Below, piece by piece: positions 50,748 to 59,025 of a stretch of 64,000 bases of DNA. A model generated the notes under the pieces. The model saw nothing but the letters and a program-made list of their open reading frames with translations. It made no database searches and was not told the origin of the DNA. The translations under genes were made by a program, and so were the position numbers. Every line of letters starts with the position of its first letter. Position 1 is the stretch's first letter. Origin of the DNA: Hymenobacter sp. CRA2 (lineage in GTDB: Bacteria > Bacteroidota > Bacteroidia > Cytophagales > Hymenobacteraceae); the NCBI RefSeq assembly GCF_002007105.1, contig NZ_MVBC01000004.1:124001-188000 (forward strand), written 5' to 3'.

Positions 50748-51257
50748 TTAACCGTTGATTTTGCTGAGGCGGTAGCGCATTTCCTTGCGGATGCCTTTCC
50801 GGCCGGTTTCGGCAAACTCGCGCATAGTCTGAATGGCTTCGGGCGTACCGATATCGTGCAGGGCCCAGCTGAACCACTTGGCAATGACGCTGCGCCTGGA
50901 GCCGGAGTAGGCCAGGTAGTCAAAGTTGGTTTCGAGCGCGGCCCGGATAAAAGGCACGCTGCTGGCATGGCGCAGGCGTTGCAGCTCACGGGCAATTTGC
51001 TGATGACTCCAGTGATGCGGCACGAGCAGGAGCTGATGCAGCAGGTCGATCAAGTCCGCAGTGTCCTCGGAAAGCCACAGCAGGTCAATGGTCCTGTCCA
51101 ACTCATCGGCATCGTGTTGGGCCATGGCCGCGGTTAATTCTGCCCGAACGTATTCCTTTGTCAGCTGAAAACCGGGTGGTAGTTTGGCCAGGACTGCCGC
51201 CCGCGTACTTTTCCCGCTGGCAAATTCAATAAGCAGTTGCCTTATACTAGCTTCCAT
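50748..51257 (-). CDS. HEAT-repeat-like helical protein
   Basis: The 169 residues are paired helices: DLIDLLHQLLLVPHHWSHQQIARELQRL, SSVPFIRAALETNFDYLAYSG, and VIAKWFSWALHDIGTPEAIQTMREFAE. They resemble HEAT repeats that track pairs of antiparallel helices, often protein-binding scaffolds or immunity-like modules. There is no signal peptide or catalytic motif. It is convergent with the DUF5991-like gene and divergent from pnkp. Confidence 0.7.
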   Translation of the reverse strand: MEASIRQLLIEFASGKSTRAAVLAKLPPGFQLTKEYVRAELTAAMAQHDADELDRTIDLLWLSEDTADLIDLLHQLLLVPHHWSHQQIARELQRLRHASSVPFIRAALETNFDYLAYSGSRRSVIAKWFSWALHDIGTPEAIQTMREFAETGRKGIRKEMRYRLSKING

Positions 51258-51340
51258 AAGTACACAAGTGTCGTGCGGCTACCTACGCTTCGGCTAATAA
51301 AGGTAGACGGCATCGGCCTCTTGTTCTGATTCTCTTTTCA

Positions 51341-53941
51341 ATGCCCCTGACCTCCCTCAAGCTCCCCGAACTTTCCCTGGTGCTGCTCATCGGCACTTCG
51401 GGCGCGGGCAAGAGCACCTTTGCGCGCCGGCTGTTCCGGCCCACCGAAATTGTCTCCTCCGACCATTGCCGGGCTCTGGTTTCCGACGACGAAAACGACC
51501 AGGGTGCCACTACGGATGCCTTTGCCCTGCTGCACTACCTCGTGGGCCTGCGCCTGAAGCGCGGGCTGCTGACGGTGGTCGACGCCACCAACGTGCAGCC
51601 CGAAGCCCGCAAGAGCCTCATCGAGCTGGCCCGCAGCTACCACGTGCTGCCCGCCGCCGTGGTGCTCGACGTGCCCGACCGCCTGGCCGAGGACCGCAAC
51701 CAGCAGCGCGCCGAGCGCCAGCACCTGGGCCGCCACGTGGTGCCGCAGCAGCGCCAGCAGTTGCGCCGCTCGCTCAAAACGCTCAAGGCCGAGGGCTTCC
51801 GTCACATCTACCACCTGCGCGGCCCCGAGGAAATCGACGCGGTGCAGGCCGTGGTGCGCGACCCGCTGCACAACAACCTGCGCCACGAAACCGGCCCCTT
51901 CGACCTTATCGGCGACGTGCACGGCTGCTACCACGAGCTGGTGCAGCTGCTCACCGCGCTGGGCTACGCCGTGGAGGAGGAGCCGCGCCTCGACCCGCGC
52001 GACCTGGGCGTGCGCGTCACGGCCCCGACCGGTCGCCGCGCCGTGTTCCTGGGCGACCTGGTCGACCGCGGCCCGGCCTCCCCGGCGGTGCTGCGGCTGG
52101 TGATGCGCATGGTGCAGGACGGCACCGCCCTGTGCGTGCCTGGCAACCACGACATCAAGCTGCTGCGCCACCTCAACGGCAAGCAGGTCAACGAGAAACA
52201 CGGCTTTGCCGAAACGTTGGCCCAGCTGGCCGGCGAGTCGGATACCTTCAAAAACCAGGTGCGCCAGTTTCTCGACGGGCTGGTGAGCCACTACGTGCTC
52301 GACGACGGCCGCCTGGTGGTGGCTCACGCCGGCATGCGCGAGGAAATGCAGGGCCGCGGCTCGGGCGCCGTGCGGGCCTTTGCCCTGTTCGGCGAGACGA
52401 CGGGCGAAATCGACGAGTTCGGCCTGCCGGTGCGCTACAACTGGGCCGCCGAGTACCGCGGCCGGGCCATGGTGGTGTACGGCCACACGCCCGTGCCCGA
52501 GCCCGAATGGCTCAACAACACCATTGACATCGACACGGGCTGCGTGTTTGGCGGCCGCCTCACGGCCCTGCGCTACCCCGAGCGGGAACTGGTATCGGTG
52601 CCCGCCGCCAAGGTATACTGCGAGCCGGTGCGCCCGCTGCGGCCCGCCCAGGCCGCCGACGCCGCAGCCGAGCTCACTGCCCAGCAGCAGCACGACGACG
52701 TGCTCGACATCCGCGACGTAACGGGCAAGCAGATTGTCAGGACGCGGCTGCTGCCTTCGGTGACCATTCGGGAGGAAAACGCGGCCGCCGCGCTGGAAGT
52801 CATGTCGCGCTTCGCCCTGAACCCCAAGTGGCTGCTGTATCTGCCGCCCACCATGTCACCGTCGGAGACGTCGGCGCTGCCGGACATGCTGGAGCACCCG
52901 GCCGAGGCCTTCGACTACTTCCGCCGCCAAGGCCAGCAGCGCGTGGTGTGCGAGGAAAAGCACATGGGCAGCCGCGTGGTGGTGGTGCTGGCCCGCGACG
53001 AGGACACCGCCCGCCGCCGCTTCGGCGTGGTGAGCGAGGGGCCAGGCAAGGTGTACACCCGCACCGGGCGCAACTTCTTCACCGACGACGCGCTGGAAGC
53101 TGCTTTCCTGGCCCGCCTGCAGGATGCTCTGACCAACAGTGGCTTCTGGGAGAAGTTCCAGACCGATTGGGTGTGCCTCGATGCCGAGCTGCTGCCGTGG
53201 TCGGCCAAGGCGCAGGAGTTGATCAAGAACCAGTACGCCGCCGTGGCTGCCGCGGCCACCGCCGCCCTGCCCGAGGCGGCAGCCGTGCTCAGCCGGGCCG
53301 CCACCCGCGGCCTCGATGGCATCGAGGCGCTGCTGGCCCGCACCACGGCCCGGCAAACGGCCGCCGAGCACTACGCCGCCGCGTACCGCCGCTACTGCTG
53401 GCCGGTGGAAAGCCTGGACGATTTGCGCCTAGCACCCTTCCACCTGCTGGCCACCGAAGGCCGGACTTACTTCGACAAGGACCATGTGTGGCACATGGAA
53501 ACGCTGCGCGCCGTTTGCCTGGCCGACGAGGGCCTGCTGCGCGCCACGCCTTTCCGCGTGGTACACGTGCAGGACATTCCGGATGTGGAAGTAGCCATTC
53601 AGTGGTGGACCGACCTCACGGCGGCCGGCGGCGAAGGCATGGTGGTGAAGCCCTACGAATTTATCCCCGCTGGGCAGAAGCACCTGGTGCAGCCGGCGCT
53701 GAAGTGCCGCGGCCGCGAGTACCTGCGCATCATCTACGGCCCCGATTACCTGCTGCCCGGCAACCTGGAGCGCCTGCGCGAGCGGAACGTGAAGGCCAAG
53801 CGCAACCTGGCCCTGCGCGAATTTGCCCTCGGCGTGGAAGGGCTGGAGCGTTTCGTGGCCGGGCAGCCGCTGCGCGCGGTGCACCAGTGCGTGTTCGGGG
53901 TGCTGGCGCTGGAAAGCGAGGCTGTGGACCCGCGCCTGTAA
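51341..53941 (+). CDS. pnkp: Polynucleotide kinase-phosphatase Pnkp (RNA repair)
   Basis: This 866-residue trifunctional RNA end-healing and sealing enzyme has a kinase at about 1-170 with GTSGAGKST (Lys24). The metallophosphatase at about 187-470 shows GDVHG (191-195), GDLVDRG and GNHD. The ligase-like adenylyltransferase at about 480-866 shows KHMGSR (Lys540), EGMVVKP and LKCRGREYLRI. It phosphorylates 5' ends and removes 2',3'-cyclic phosphates; with Hen1 it repairs RNAs cut by ribotoxins. Hen1 is at 44834-46273 on the same strand. A membrane protein gene starts four bases after its stop and may be cotranscribed. Confidence 0.95.
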   Translation: MPLTSLKLPELSLVLLIGTSGAGKSTFARRLFRPTEIVSSDHCRALVSDDENDQGATTDAFALLHYLVGLRLKRGLLTVVDATNVQPEARKSLIELARSYHVLPAAVVLDVPDRLAEDRNQQRAERQHLGRHVVPQQRQQLRRSLKTLKAEGFRHIYHLRGPEEIDAVQAVVRDPLHNNLRHETGPFDLIGDVHGCYHELVQLLTALGYAVEEEPRLDPRDLGVRVTAPTGRRAVFLGDLVDRGPASPAVLRLVMRMVQDGTALCVPGNHDIKLLRHLNGKQVNEKHGFAETLAQLAGESDTFKNQVRQFLDGLVSHYVLDDGRLVVAHAGMREEMQGRGSGAVRAFALFGETTGEIDEFGLPVRYNWAAEYRGRAMVVYGHTPVPEPEWLNNTIDIDTGCVFGGRLTALRYPERELVSVPAAKVYCEPVRPLRPAQAADAAAELTAQQQHDDVLDIRDVTGKQIVRTRLLPSVTIREENAAAALEVMSRFALNPKWLLYLPPTMSPSETSALPDMLEHPAEAFDYFRRQGQQRVVCEEKHMGSRVVVVLARDEDTARRRFGVVSEGPGKVYTRTGRNFFTDDALEAAFLARLQDALTNSGFWEKFQTDWVCLDAELLPWSAKAQELIKNQYAAVAAAATAALPEAAAVLSRAATRGLDGIEALLARTTARQTAAEHYAAAYRRYCWPVESLDDLRLAPFHLLATEGRTYFDKDHVWHMETLRAVCLADEGLLRATPFRVVHVQDIPDVEVAIQWWTDLTAAGGEGMVVKPYEFIPAGQKHLVQPALKCRGREYLRIIYGPDYLLPGNLERLRERNVKAKRNLALREFALGVEGLERFVAGQPLRAVHQCVFGVLALESEAVDPRL

Positions 53942-53945
53942 GCCG

Positions 53946-55184
53946 ATGGAGAGGCCTGCTGATCCGCTGGAACCGGAATTCTCTCTTGCACACCGGTTGC
54001 TGCGTCCTCACAATCTAAGCGGCGTGCTGGCGCGCGGCTGGCTGTTGTGCGTACTGCTGAGCCTGCTGGAGTGGCTCACGCCGCTGGCCTTCAGCAACCG
54101 CGCCGTGAGCAGTGCCCTGCACTGCGGCATCTGGGTGCTTTCGCCGTTTGTGGCCCGGCGCCTGCCTGAGTTGCGGTGGCTGCCGCGGCTGCTGTGGAGC
54201 GTGTTGCTTGGGCTCTTGCCGGTGTGGCTGTTGCTCTGCCTGTGGCCCTGGGGCTTTGGGCTAATTCCCTTGTCGTATCAGTACCACTTCTTTTTCGGCA
54301 CCAACGACAGCGGCGCTACCTGGAAGACCACGTACATCTACGCCCGCCAGAACGGGGCCGTCGTAGCGCGGCAGCAGTGCGAGTACTGGAGCCTGCATAG
54401 CTCAGAAACCCGGCACAGCCGCACGGTCAAAATAGTGCCGCTCACGCCCGTGTGGCAATGGGTAACGTCGGCTGAGGACGAGCACCCCCAAGGCTGGGCC
54501 CTGGTCGACAAAGCGGCGGTGTATTTCGGCCCTGATTCTACCAAGCAATACCGCGCCGATGCCTTGAAAGCGGGGCAGCAGCGCTGCTGGCAGGAGCAAC
54601 AACGCCTCGACAGCATCCCCCAGTCGGCGCCCCGGCTGACGCTGCCGCCCGCCACGCAGCGCGGGGCCGGCACCCTGGGCTTTGAGCTGGCCGGCAAGGT
54701 GTGGCGCAACTTCGGCCACTGCTTCGACGGCCAGGCGTGCACGGATCAGTGTCCCGTGCGGGCCTCGGCGGCCCTCGAATACGTCGACCCCACCACGCGC
54801 ATCTACTCGTTCCGAATCATGACCGAGTTGCACGCGGGGCCTACCAATCGGCAGCAGCTATCCATCTGGCTGGGCCGCGTGAGCGGGCCGGGCACGTATG
54901 AGTTGGAGTCGCCCCAGGAGGCCAGCGAAAATTTTGACCTCGTACTACAAGACAAGGTCACCGACAGCCTCTACAGCCAAGCCAACGCCCTGGACCGCCG
55001 CGGACCCCGGGCGGCTACCCAAGACATCAGACCCGCCCGGGTGACCATCACCCGGCTGGATCCGGAGGCGCGGATTCTCTCCGGCACGTTCGAAGGGCAG
55101 CTGCGCGCTGACGCCCCGCGCGCTAAGCCCCTACAAGTCAGTAAAGGCCGCTTCGACGTGCACTACTTTTTGGTGCGCAACTAA
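53946..55184 (+). CDS. Membrane-anchored protein of unknown function
   Basis: From the ATG at 53946 (MERPADPLEPEFSLAH) the 412 residues have two to three hydrophobic helices (WLLCVLLSLLEWLTPLAF, IWVLSPFVA, LLGLLPVWLLLCLWPWGFGL) up to about residue 105. A soluble part with Cys pairs and beta strands follows (TWKTTYIYARQNGAVVARQQCEYW). No domain recognised. It begins four bases after pnkp, so it may share its transcript, but no link to RNA repair is evident. The longer frame upstream overlaps pnkp and was rejected. Confidence 0.7.
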   Translation: MERPADPLEPEFSLAHRLLRPHNLSGVLARGWLLCVLLSLLEWLTPLAFSNRAVSSALHCGIWVLSPFVARRLPELRWLPRLLWSVLLGLLPVWLLLCLWPWGFGLIPLSYQYHFFFGTNDSGATWKTTYIYARQNGAVVARQQCEYWSLHSSETRHSRTVKIVPLTPVWQWVTSAEDEHPQGWALVDKAAVYFGPDSTKQYRADALKAGQQRCWQEQQRLDSIPQSAPRLTLPPATQRGAGTLGFELAGKVWRNFGHCFDGQACTDQCPVRASAALEYVDPTTRIYSFRIMTELHAGPTNRQQLSIWLGRVSGPGTYELESPQEASENFDLVLQDKVTDSLYSQANALDRRGPRAATQDIRPARVTITRLDPEARILSGTFEGQLRADAPRAKPLQVSKGRFDVHYFLVRN

Positions 55185-55215
55185 GCCGCTGTCCCGGGCC
55201 GCGGCTGTAGCAGGG

Positions 55216-55947
55216 CTATTTCTGCTTCAAGGCCTGCGCCACGGCTTGCTGCAGCAGGGGCTCCATCACGCGGTAGCCGGCCAGGTTGGGGTGCACACCG
55301 TCGTCGGCGAGGGTGGCCTTCAGGCCCTGCCGCTCGTCGACCATGGCCGTGTGGTAATCCAGGTACACGAAGTGCTGCTGGCGGGCGTAGGCTTTGATCT
55401 GCTCGTTCAGGGCCACGATTTTGGGCGCGGGCTCCAGGCCTTTGCGCCACCAGAAATCAATAGCCGGCAGCACCGAGCATAGGACCACGCGCACGCCCTG
55501 GGCCCGGGCCAGCTCGGCCATGGATTTGATGTTGTTCATCGTCGCCTGCGGGCTGTAGGGACCCGTGTTCTGGGCCACGTCGTTGGTGCCGGCCGCAATG
55601 ACGGCCACGGCCGGCTTCAGCTCCAGCACGTCCTGGCGGAAGCGCACCAGCATCTGCGGCGAGGTTTGCCCGCTGATGCCCCGGCCGATGTACTCGTAGG
55701 GCTTACCGGCGAAAAACGCCGGGTCGGCTTTGGGCCAGCCTTCGGTGATGGAGTTGCCCATAAGCACTACGCGGGGCGTGCCGGCTTTGGGCGCGGGCAA
55801 CTGGACGTTGGCCGAGGCGTAGCGGGCGAGCTTGGCCCAATCGGTGCGCAGCGGGTGGTCGGGCTGGGGCTGCGTGGGCGCCTGTTGGGCGAGCAACTGG
55901 CTGCTGAACAGGAGCAAGGCCAACGTGGCGGGCAGGAAGCGGGGCAT
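55216..55947 (-). CDS. Secreted GDSL/SGNH-family esterase
   Basis: This 243-residue SGNH hydrolase has a signal peptide (FLPATLALLLFSSQLLAQ). Seen: VVLMGNSITEGWP (block I, Ser nucleophile in the GNSI form), RGISGQTSPQML (block II), VIAAGTNDVAQN (block III, Asn) and DGVHPNLAGYRVM (block V, Asp and His). It hydrolyses acetyl or acyl esters, probably of polysaccharide or phospholipid, in the periplasm. It is convergent with the membrane-anchored gene at 55184. Confidence 0.92.
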   Translation of the reverse strand: MPRFLPATLALLLFSSQLLAQQAPTQPQPDHPLRTDWAKLARYASANVQLPAPKAGTPRVVLMGNSITEGWPKADPAFFAGKPYEYIGRGISGQTSPQMLVRFRQDVLELKPAVAVIAAGTNDVAQNTGPYSPQATMNNIKSMAELARAQGVRVVLCSVLPAIDFWWRKGLEPAPKIVALNEQIKAYARQQHFVYLDYHTAMVDERQGLKATLADDGVHPNLAGYRVMEPLLQQAVAQALKQK

Positions 55948-55994
55948 GAGCAGGCGAAAGAAGTCAGTAATGAGGAAGATACGGCTGCCCGGTG

Positions 55995-56606
55995 CTAGTG
56001 CGCCGCCAGGTGCTCCGCCTGGTCTGCTTTTTTACGGTTGAGCGTGCGCTCGATGCGGCGGTCGGGAATCAGCCACATAAAGGCCACGAACACGTACACG
56101 GCCCCGGCCAGCCAGGGCTGCCAGAAGCTAACCAGAATACCCAGCAGGTACAGCGGGGGCGAGGCCTTGCCCTTCAGGTCCTTACCGATAGCGTAGGCCA
56201 GCACCGAATCGGGCCCGTCATCGGCAATGATGCGGCCCTGCAGCATCCAGTACGCCGCCCCCGACATCAGCAGCACTACCCCGTACACGGCCATGGTGGC
56301 CGAGGTGAAGCCGTTTTCGCCCATCCAGCCGGTGGCAAAGGGCACCAGCGACAACCAGAACAGCAGGTGCAGATTGGCCCACAGAATGCCGCCGCTGATG
56401 CGCCCGGCGCTGCTGAGCATGTGGTGGTGGTTGTTCCAGTAAATGCCGATGTAAATGAAGCTCAGCACGTAGCTCAGAAACACGGGCAGCAGCGGCCGCA
56501 GCGCGGCAAAGTCGTGGCCATGCGGCACCTTGATTTCCAGCACCATGATGGTGAGGATGATGGCCAGCACCCCGTCGCTGAAGGCTTCTAGGCGGTTTTT
56601 GTGCAT
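55995..56606 (-). CDS. TMEM175-family (DUF1211) potassium channel-like protein
   Basis: From the ATG at 56606 (MHKNRLEAFSDGVLAIILTIMVLEI) the 203 residues hold six hydrophobic helices. The FSDGVLAI motif of the pore helix near residue 9 defines the TMEM175 family. Bacterial members conduct potassium ions as tetramers. YWNNHHHMLSSAG joins helices two and three, a usual position for conserved His. It is followed on the same strand by the GDSL esterase gene. Confidence 0.9.
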   Translation of the reverse strand: MHKNRLEAFSDGVLAIILTIMVLEIKVPHGHDFAALRPLLPVFLSYVLSFIYIGIYWNNHHHMLSSAGRISGGILWANLHLLFWLSLVPFATGWMGENGFTSATMAVYGVVLLMSGAAYWMLQGRIIADDGPDSVLAYAIGKDLKGKASPPLYLLGILVSFWQPWLAGAVYVFVAFMWLIPDRRIERTLNRKKADQAEHLAAH

Positions 56607-56878
56607 GAAAAATGCAGGGTAACGAGGACGTGCAGGTGAGCTACCAAAGACACGGTTGCCTTTGCCGCGTAGGCGGCAGCCAACTGCATTCTCTCGAGCG
56701 TCGCCCGCAACTCCAAGGCTAAAATTTGGGCATAAACGGCAGCAAAGTAGCACGAGCGGTGCTGAACAGGAGCCGCAGCGCAAGCAAAGTAGGAAAAAGC
56801 CTGCTACTCATTCCCGGTGACGCTATGAGGCAATTAGTTATAATGCGTGCGCCGCAAACGCATCCGTAAAGACTTTCC

Positions 56879-58356
56879 ATGCCCGCCGCTGCCCGCGCCC
56901 TTCAACCCAATCTGTTACTACACGTGGCGGCGGCCGTGCTCATCGGTCTTGGCATGCGCTGGTTGGTGGGGCTGGAGCCGGTGGGGTGGCTGGCCTGGCT
57001 GATGCCGGGGTTGCTACTGGCACTGGCTTGGCGTCAGCCGCAGCCCCGCGCCCGGCTTCTGGTGCTGCTGGCTGCCCTTATCGGTACCAGCGTCAACTGG
57101 CCTTACTACCGCTTGGTGATGCCGACGGGCGCCGCGCTGGGTGCCGTAGCGGCCCAAGCCGCACTCTGGACGTTTCTGGTGCTGGCGGCCCGGCGCGTTG
57201 TGCTCCGCTACCGCGCCGCCTGGACGGTGCTGGCCTACCCGTGCTGTGGGTCGGGGCCGATACCCTGATGGCCGCGTGGCTGCCCGACGGCAACTGGGGC
57301 AGAGCGTATTCGCAGGCCCGTTGCTTACCGCTGCTGCAGCTTACGGCGTTGCTGGGCGTGCCCGGACTGTTATTCCTGCTGACGCTGGGGCAATCAGCGC
57401 TGGCTCTGGGGCTTACGTGTGGGCGCCGGCTGCCGGGCGGCGCGTGGGCTTACGCTGCCCCGGTGGTGCTGCTGGCCGCGGCGCTGGGCTACGGCACCTG
57501 GCGGCTGCGGCAGCCGCTAAACGGGTCGGTAGTAACGTTTGGGCTGGCCTCCATCGACGACGCCATCGGGCCCCGGGCCTCGGCCGAGTACGCGGCCGGC
57601 ATTCTGCGGTAGTACGAGCGGCACGTGGCGACTTTGGCCGCGCAGGGCGCGCAGGTAGTGGTGCTGCCCGAGAAAATAGGCGGGCTGCTGACGACCGCCC
57701 AGGCGCAGGCGTGGCAGCGGCAAATGAGCGGCTGGGCGGCCCGCTACCGCGTGTGGCTGGAAGCCGGCGTGGGCGTGGAGCGCACCGGCGGGCACCTGAA
57801 CGTGGCCTGGCTGTTCGCCCCCGATGGTCAGCTGCTGGATACGTATCAGAAGCACTACCTGGCGCCCCCGGAGCAAGCGTTTGCTGCGGGGCAGGCGTAT
57901 ACCGTACGCGCTGTGGCCGGGCAGCCCGTGGGGCTGGCCATCTGCAAAGACCTGCACTTTGCGGCGTTGGGTCGGGCCTACGCCCGCCGCCGGGTAGGCG
58001 CCCTGCTGGTTCCTGCCTGGGATTTTGACCCCGACGGGCAATTGGCGGAGCGCATGACGGCTACCCACGGCGTGGAAAACGGCTACTTGATCGTGCGGGC
58101 CGCCCGCAACGGCCTGCTGACGGTCAGCGACGCCTACGGCCGCGTGGTGGCCGAACGGCTCAGCCGCCGCCTGCCCGGCCAAACGCTACTGGTCCGCACC
58201 CCCGTTTCACCGCTCGTGCCCACGCTCTACACGCGCCTCGGCGACGCGCTGGGCTGGCTCTGCGTAGCCGCCGGGGCGGGGCTGCTGCTGACCAGCCGCG
58301 GGGTCTCGCGGCGCTCCGAATCCACCCCTCGGCGCGCTGGCAGCTTAGTCCGATAG
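56879..58356 (+). pseudogene. Lnt-like apolipoprotein N-acyltransferase / nitrilase gene, broken
   Basis: One protein is spread over two frames: an N-terminal membrane part (MPAAARALQPNLLLHVAAAVLIGLGM, several helices) and a C-terminal carbon-nitrogen hydrolase domain. One C missing near 57238-57240 shifts the frame (VLAYP to VLWVGADTL), and TAG at 57610-57612 stops it within ILR-YERHVAT. The catalytic triad is otherwise intact: Glu in VVLPEKIGG, Lys in YQKHYLAP and Cys in AICKDLHF. The family acylates the lipoprotein N-terminus in the membrane. With two lesions, decay is more likely here than one error. Confidence 0.75.
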
Positions 58357-58406
58357 AGGGCGGACGGTCGTGAAGGCCAATTTTCTATTCGGACCCGCGC
58401 TGGCTT

Positions 58407-59015
58407 TTACTGCTCGCTTTGCAGTTCGATCAAGCCATTTTGCTCAAACACCCAGTCAAGCACCGCCGCCAATACTTGCGCATTGTAGTCGCTGACGTAG
58501 TACAGATTGGTCCAGACATCGGAATCTTGCTGGTGATTAATCGTCAGTCGGTTGTATTTCTTTTCGTACGCCAACGCCGCCCAGGGAATGAACGCCTTTT
58601 TGCAGCTGATGCCATGCTTGCTAACCGCGCACGAGCCGATTTTGACTTCCGTGCCAGTTAATAGCTGCTCAATGGTTTCATTGACCAGTCGGACGAACGT
58701 TTCGTCCCAAATACTGTCGATTAGGCGCGTGAAGAGCTCCTGAAAATACCTCTTCGACAACCCGAAGAACATCCGTAGATGGATGGTTATGGTTTCGTTC
58801 CCGGCCCGAAGAGCCAACGTGTATTCGCGCCCGATGTAAAACATGTCGAGTTGAATCGGCTCGACTCCATACCGGATACCCGAAACAAGGTGCAGCGGAA
58901 TGGATTGCTGCCCGTAGGTTAACGTGTTGTTCTCGACTTTGAGCAGCGTACCAGCCCGTGCGAAAGAAGATGTTTTGATTATCTGGTGCACAGCCAGGGG
59001 CAGTTTTGCAGCCAA
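58407..59015 (-). CDS. Unrecognised 202-residue protein, PH-like start
   Basis: The first part (MAAKLPLAVHQIIKTSSFARAGTLLKVENNTLTYGQQSIPLHLVSGIRYGVE) is beta-rich and resembles small PH-like domains. The second (FFGLSKRYFQELFTRLIDSIWDETFVRLVNETIEQLLTG) is helical and charged. There are no membrane helices. The gene lies ten bases after the M28 peptidase stop on the same strand, so they are probably cotranscribed. Function unknown. Confidence 0.65.
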   Translation of the reverse strand: MAAKLPLAVHQIIKTSSFARAGTLLKVENNTLTYGQQSIPLHLVSGIRYGVEPIQLDMFYIGREYTLALRAGNETITIHLRMFFGLSKRYFQELFTRLIDSIWDETFVRLVNETIEQLLTGTEVKIGSCAVSKHGISCKKAFIPWAALAYEKKYNRLTINHQQDSDVWTNLYYVSDYNAQVLAAVLDWVFEQNGLIELQSEQ

Positions 59016-59025
59016 CTTACACGCA

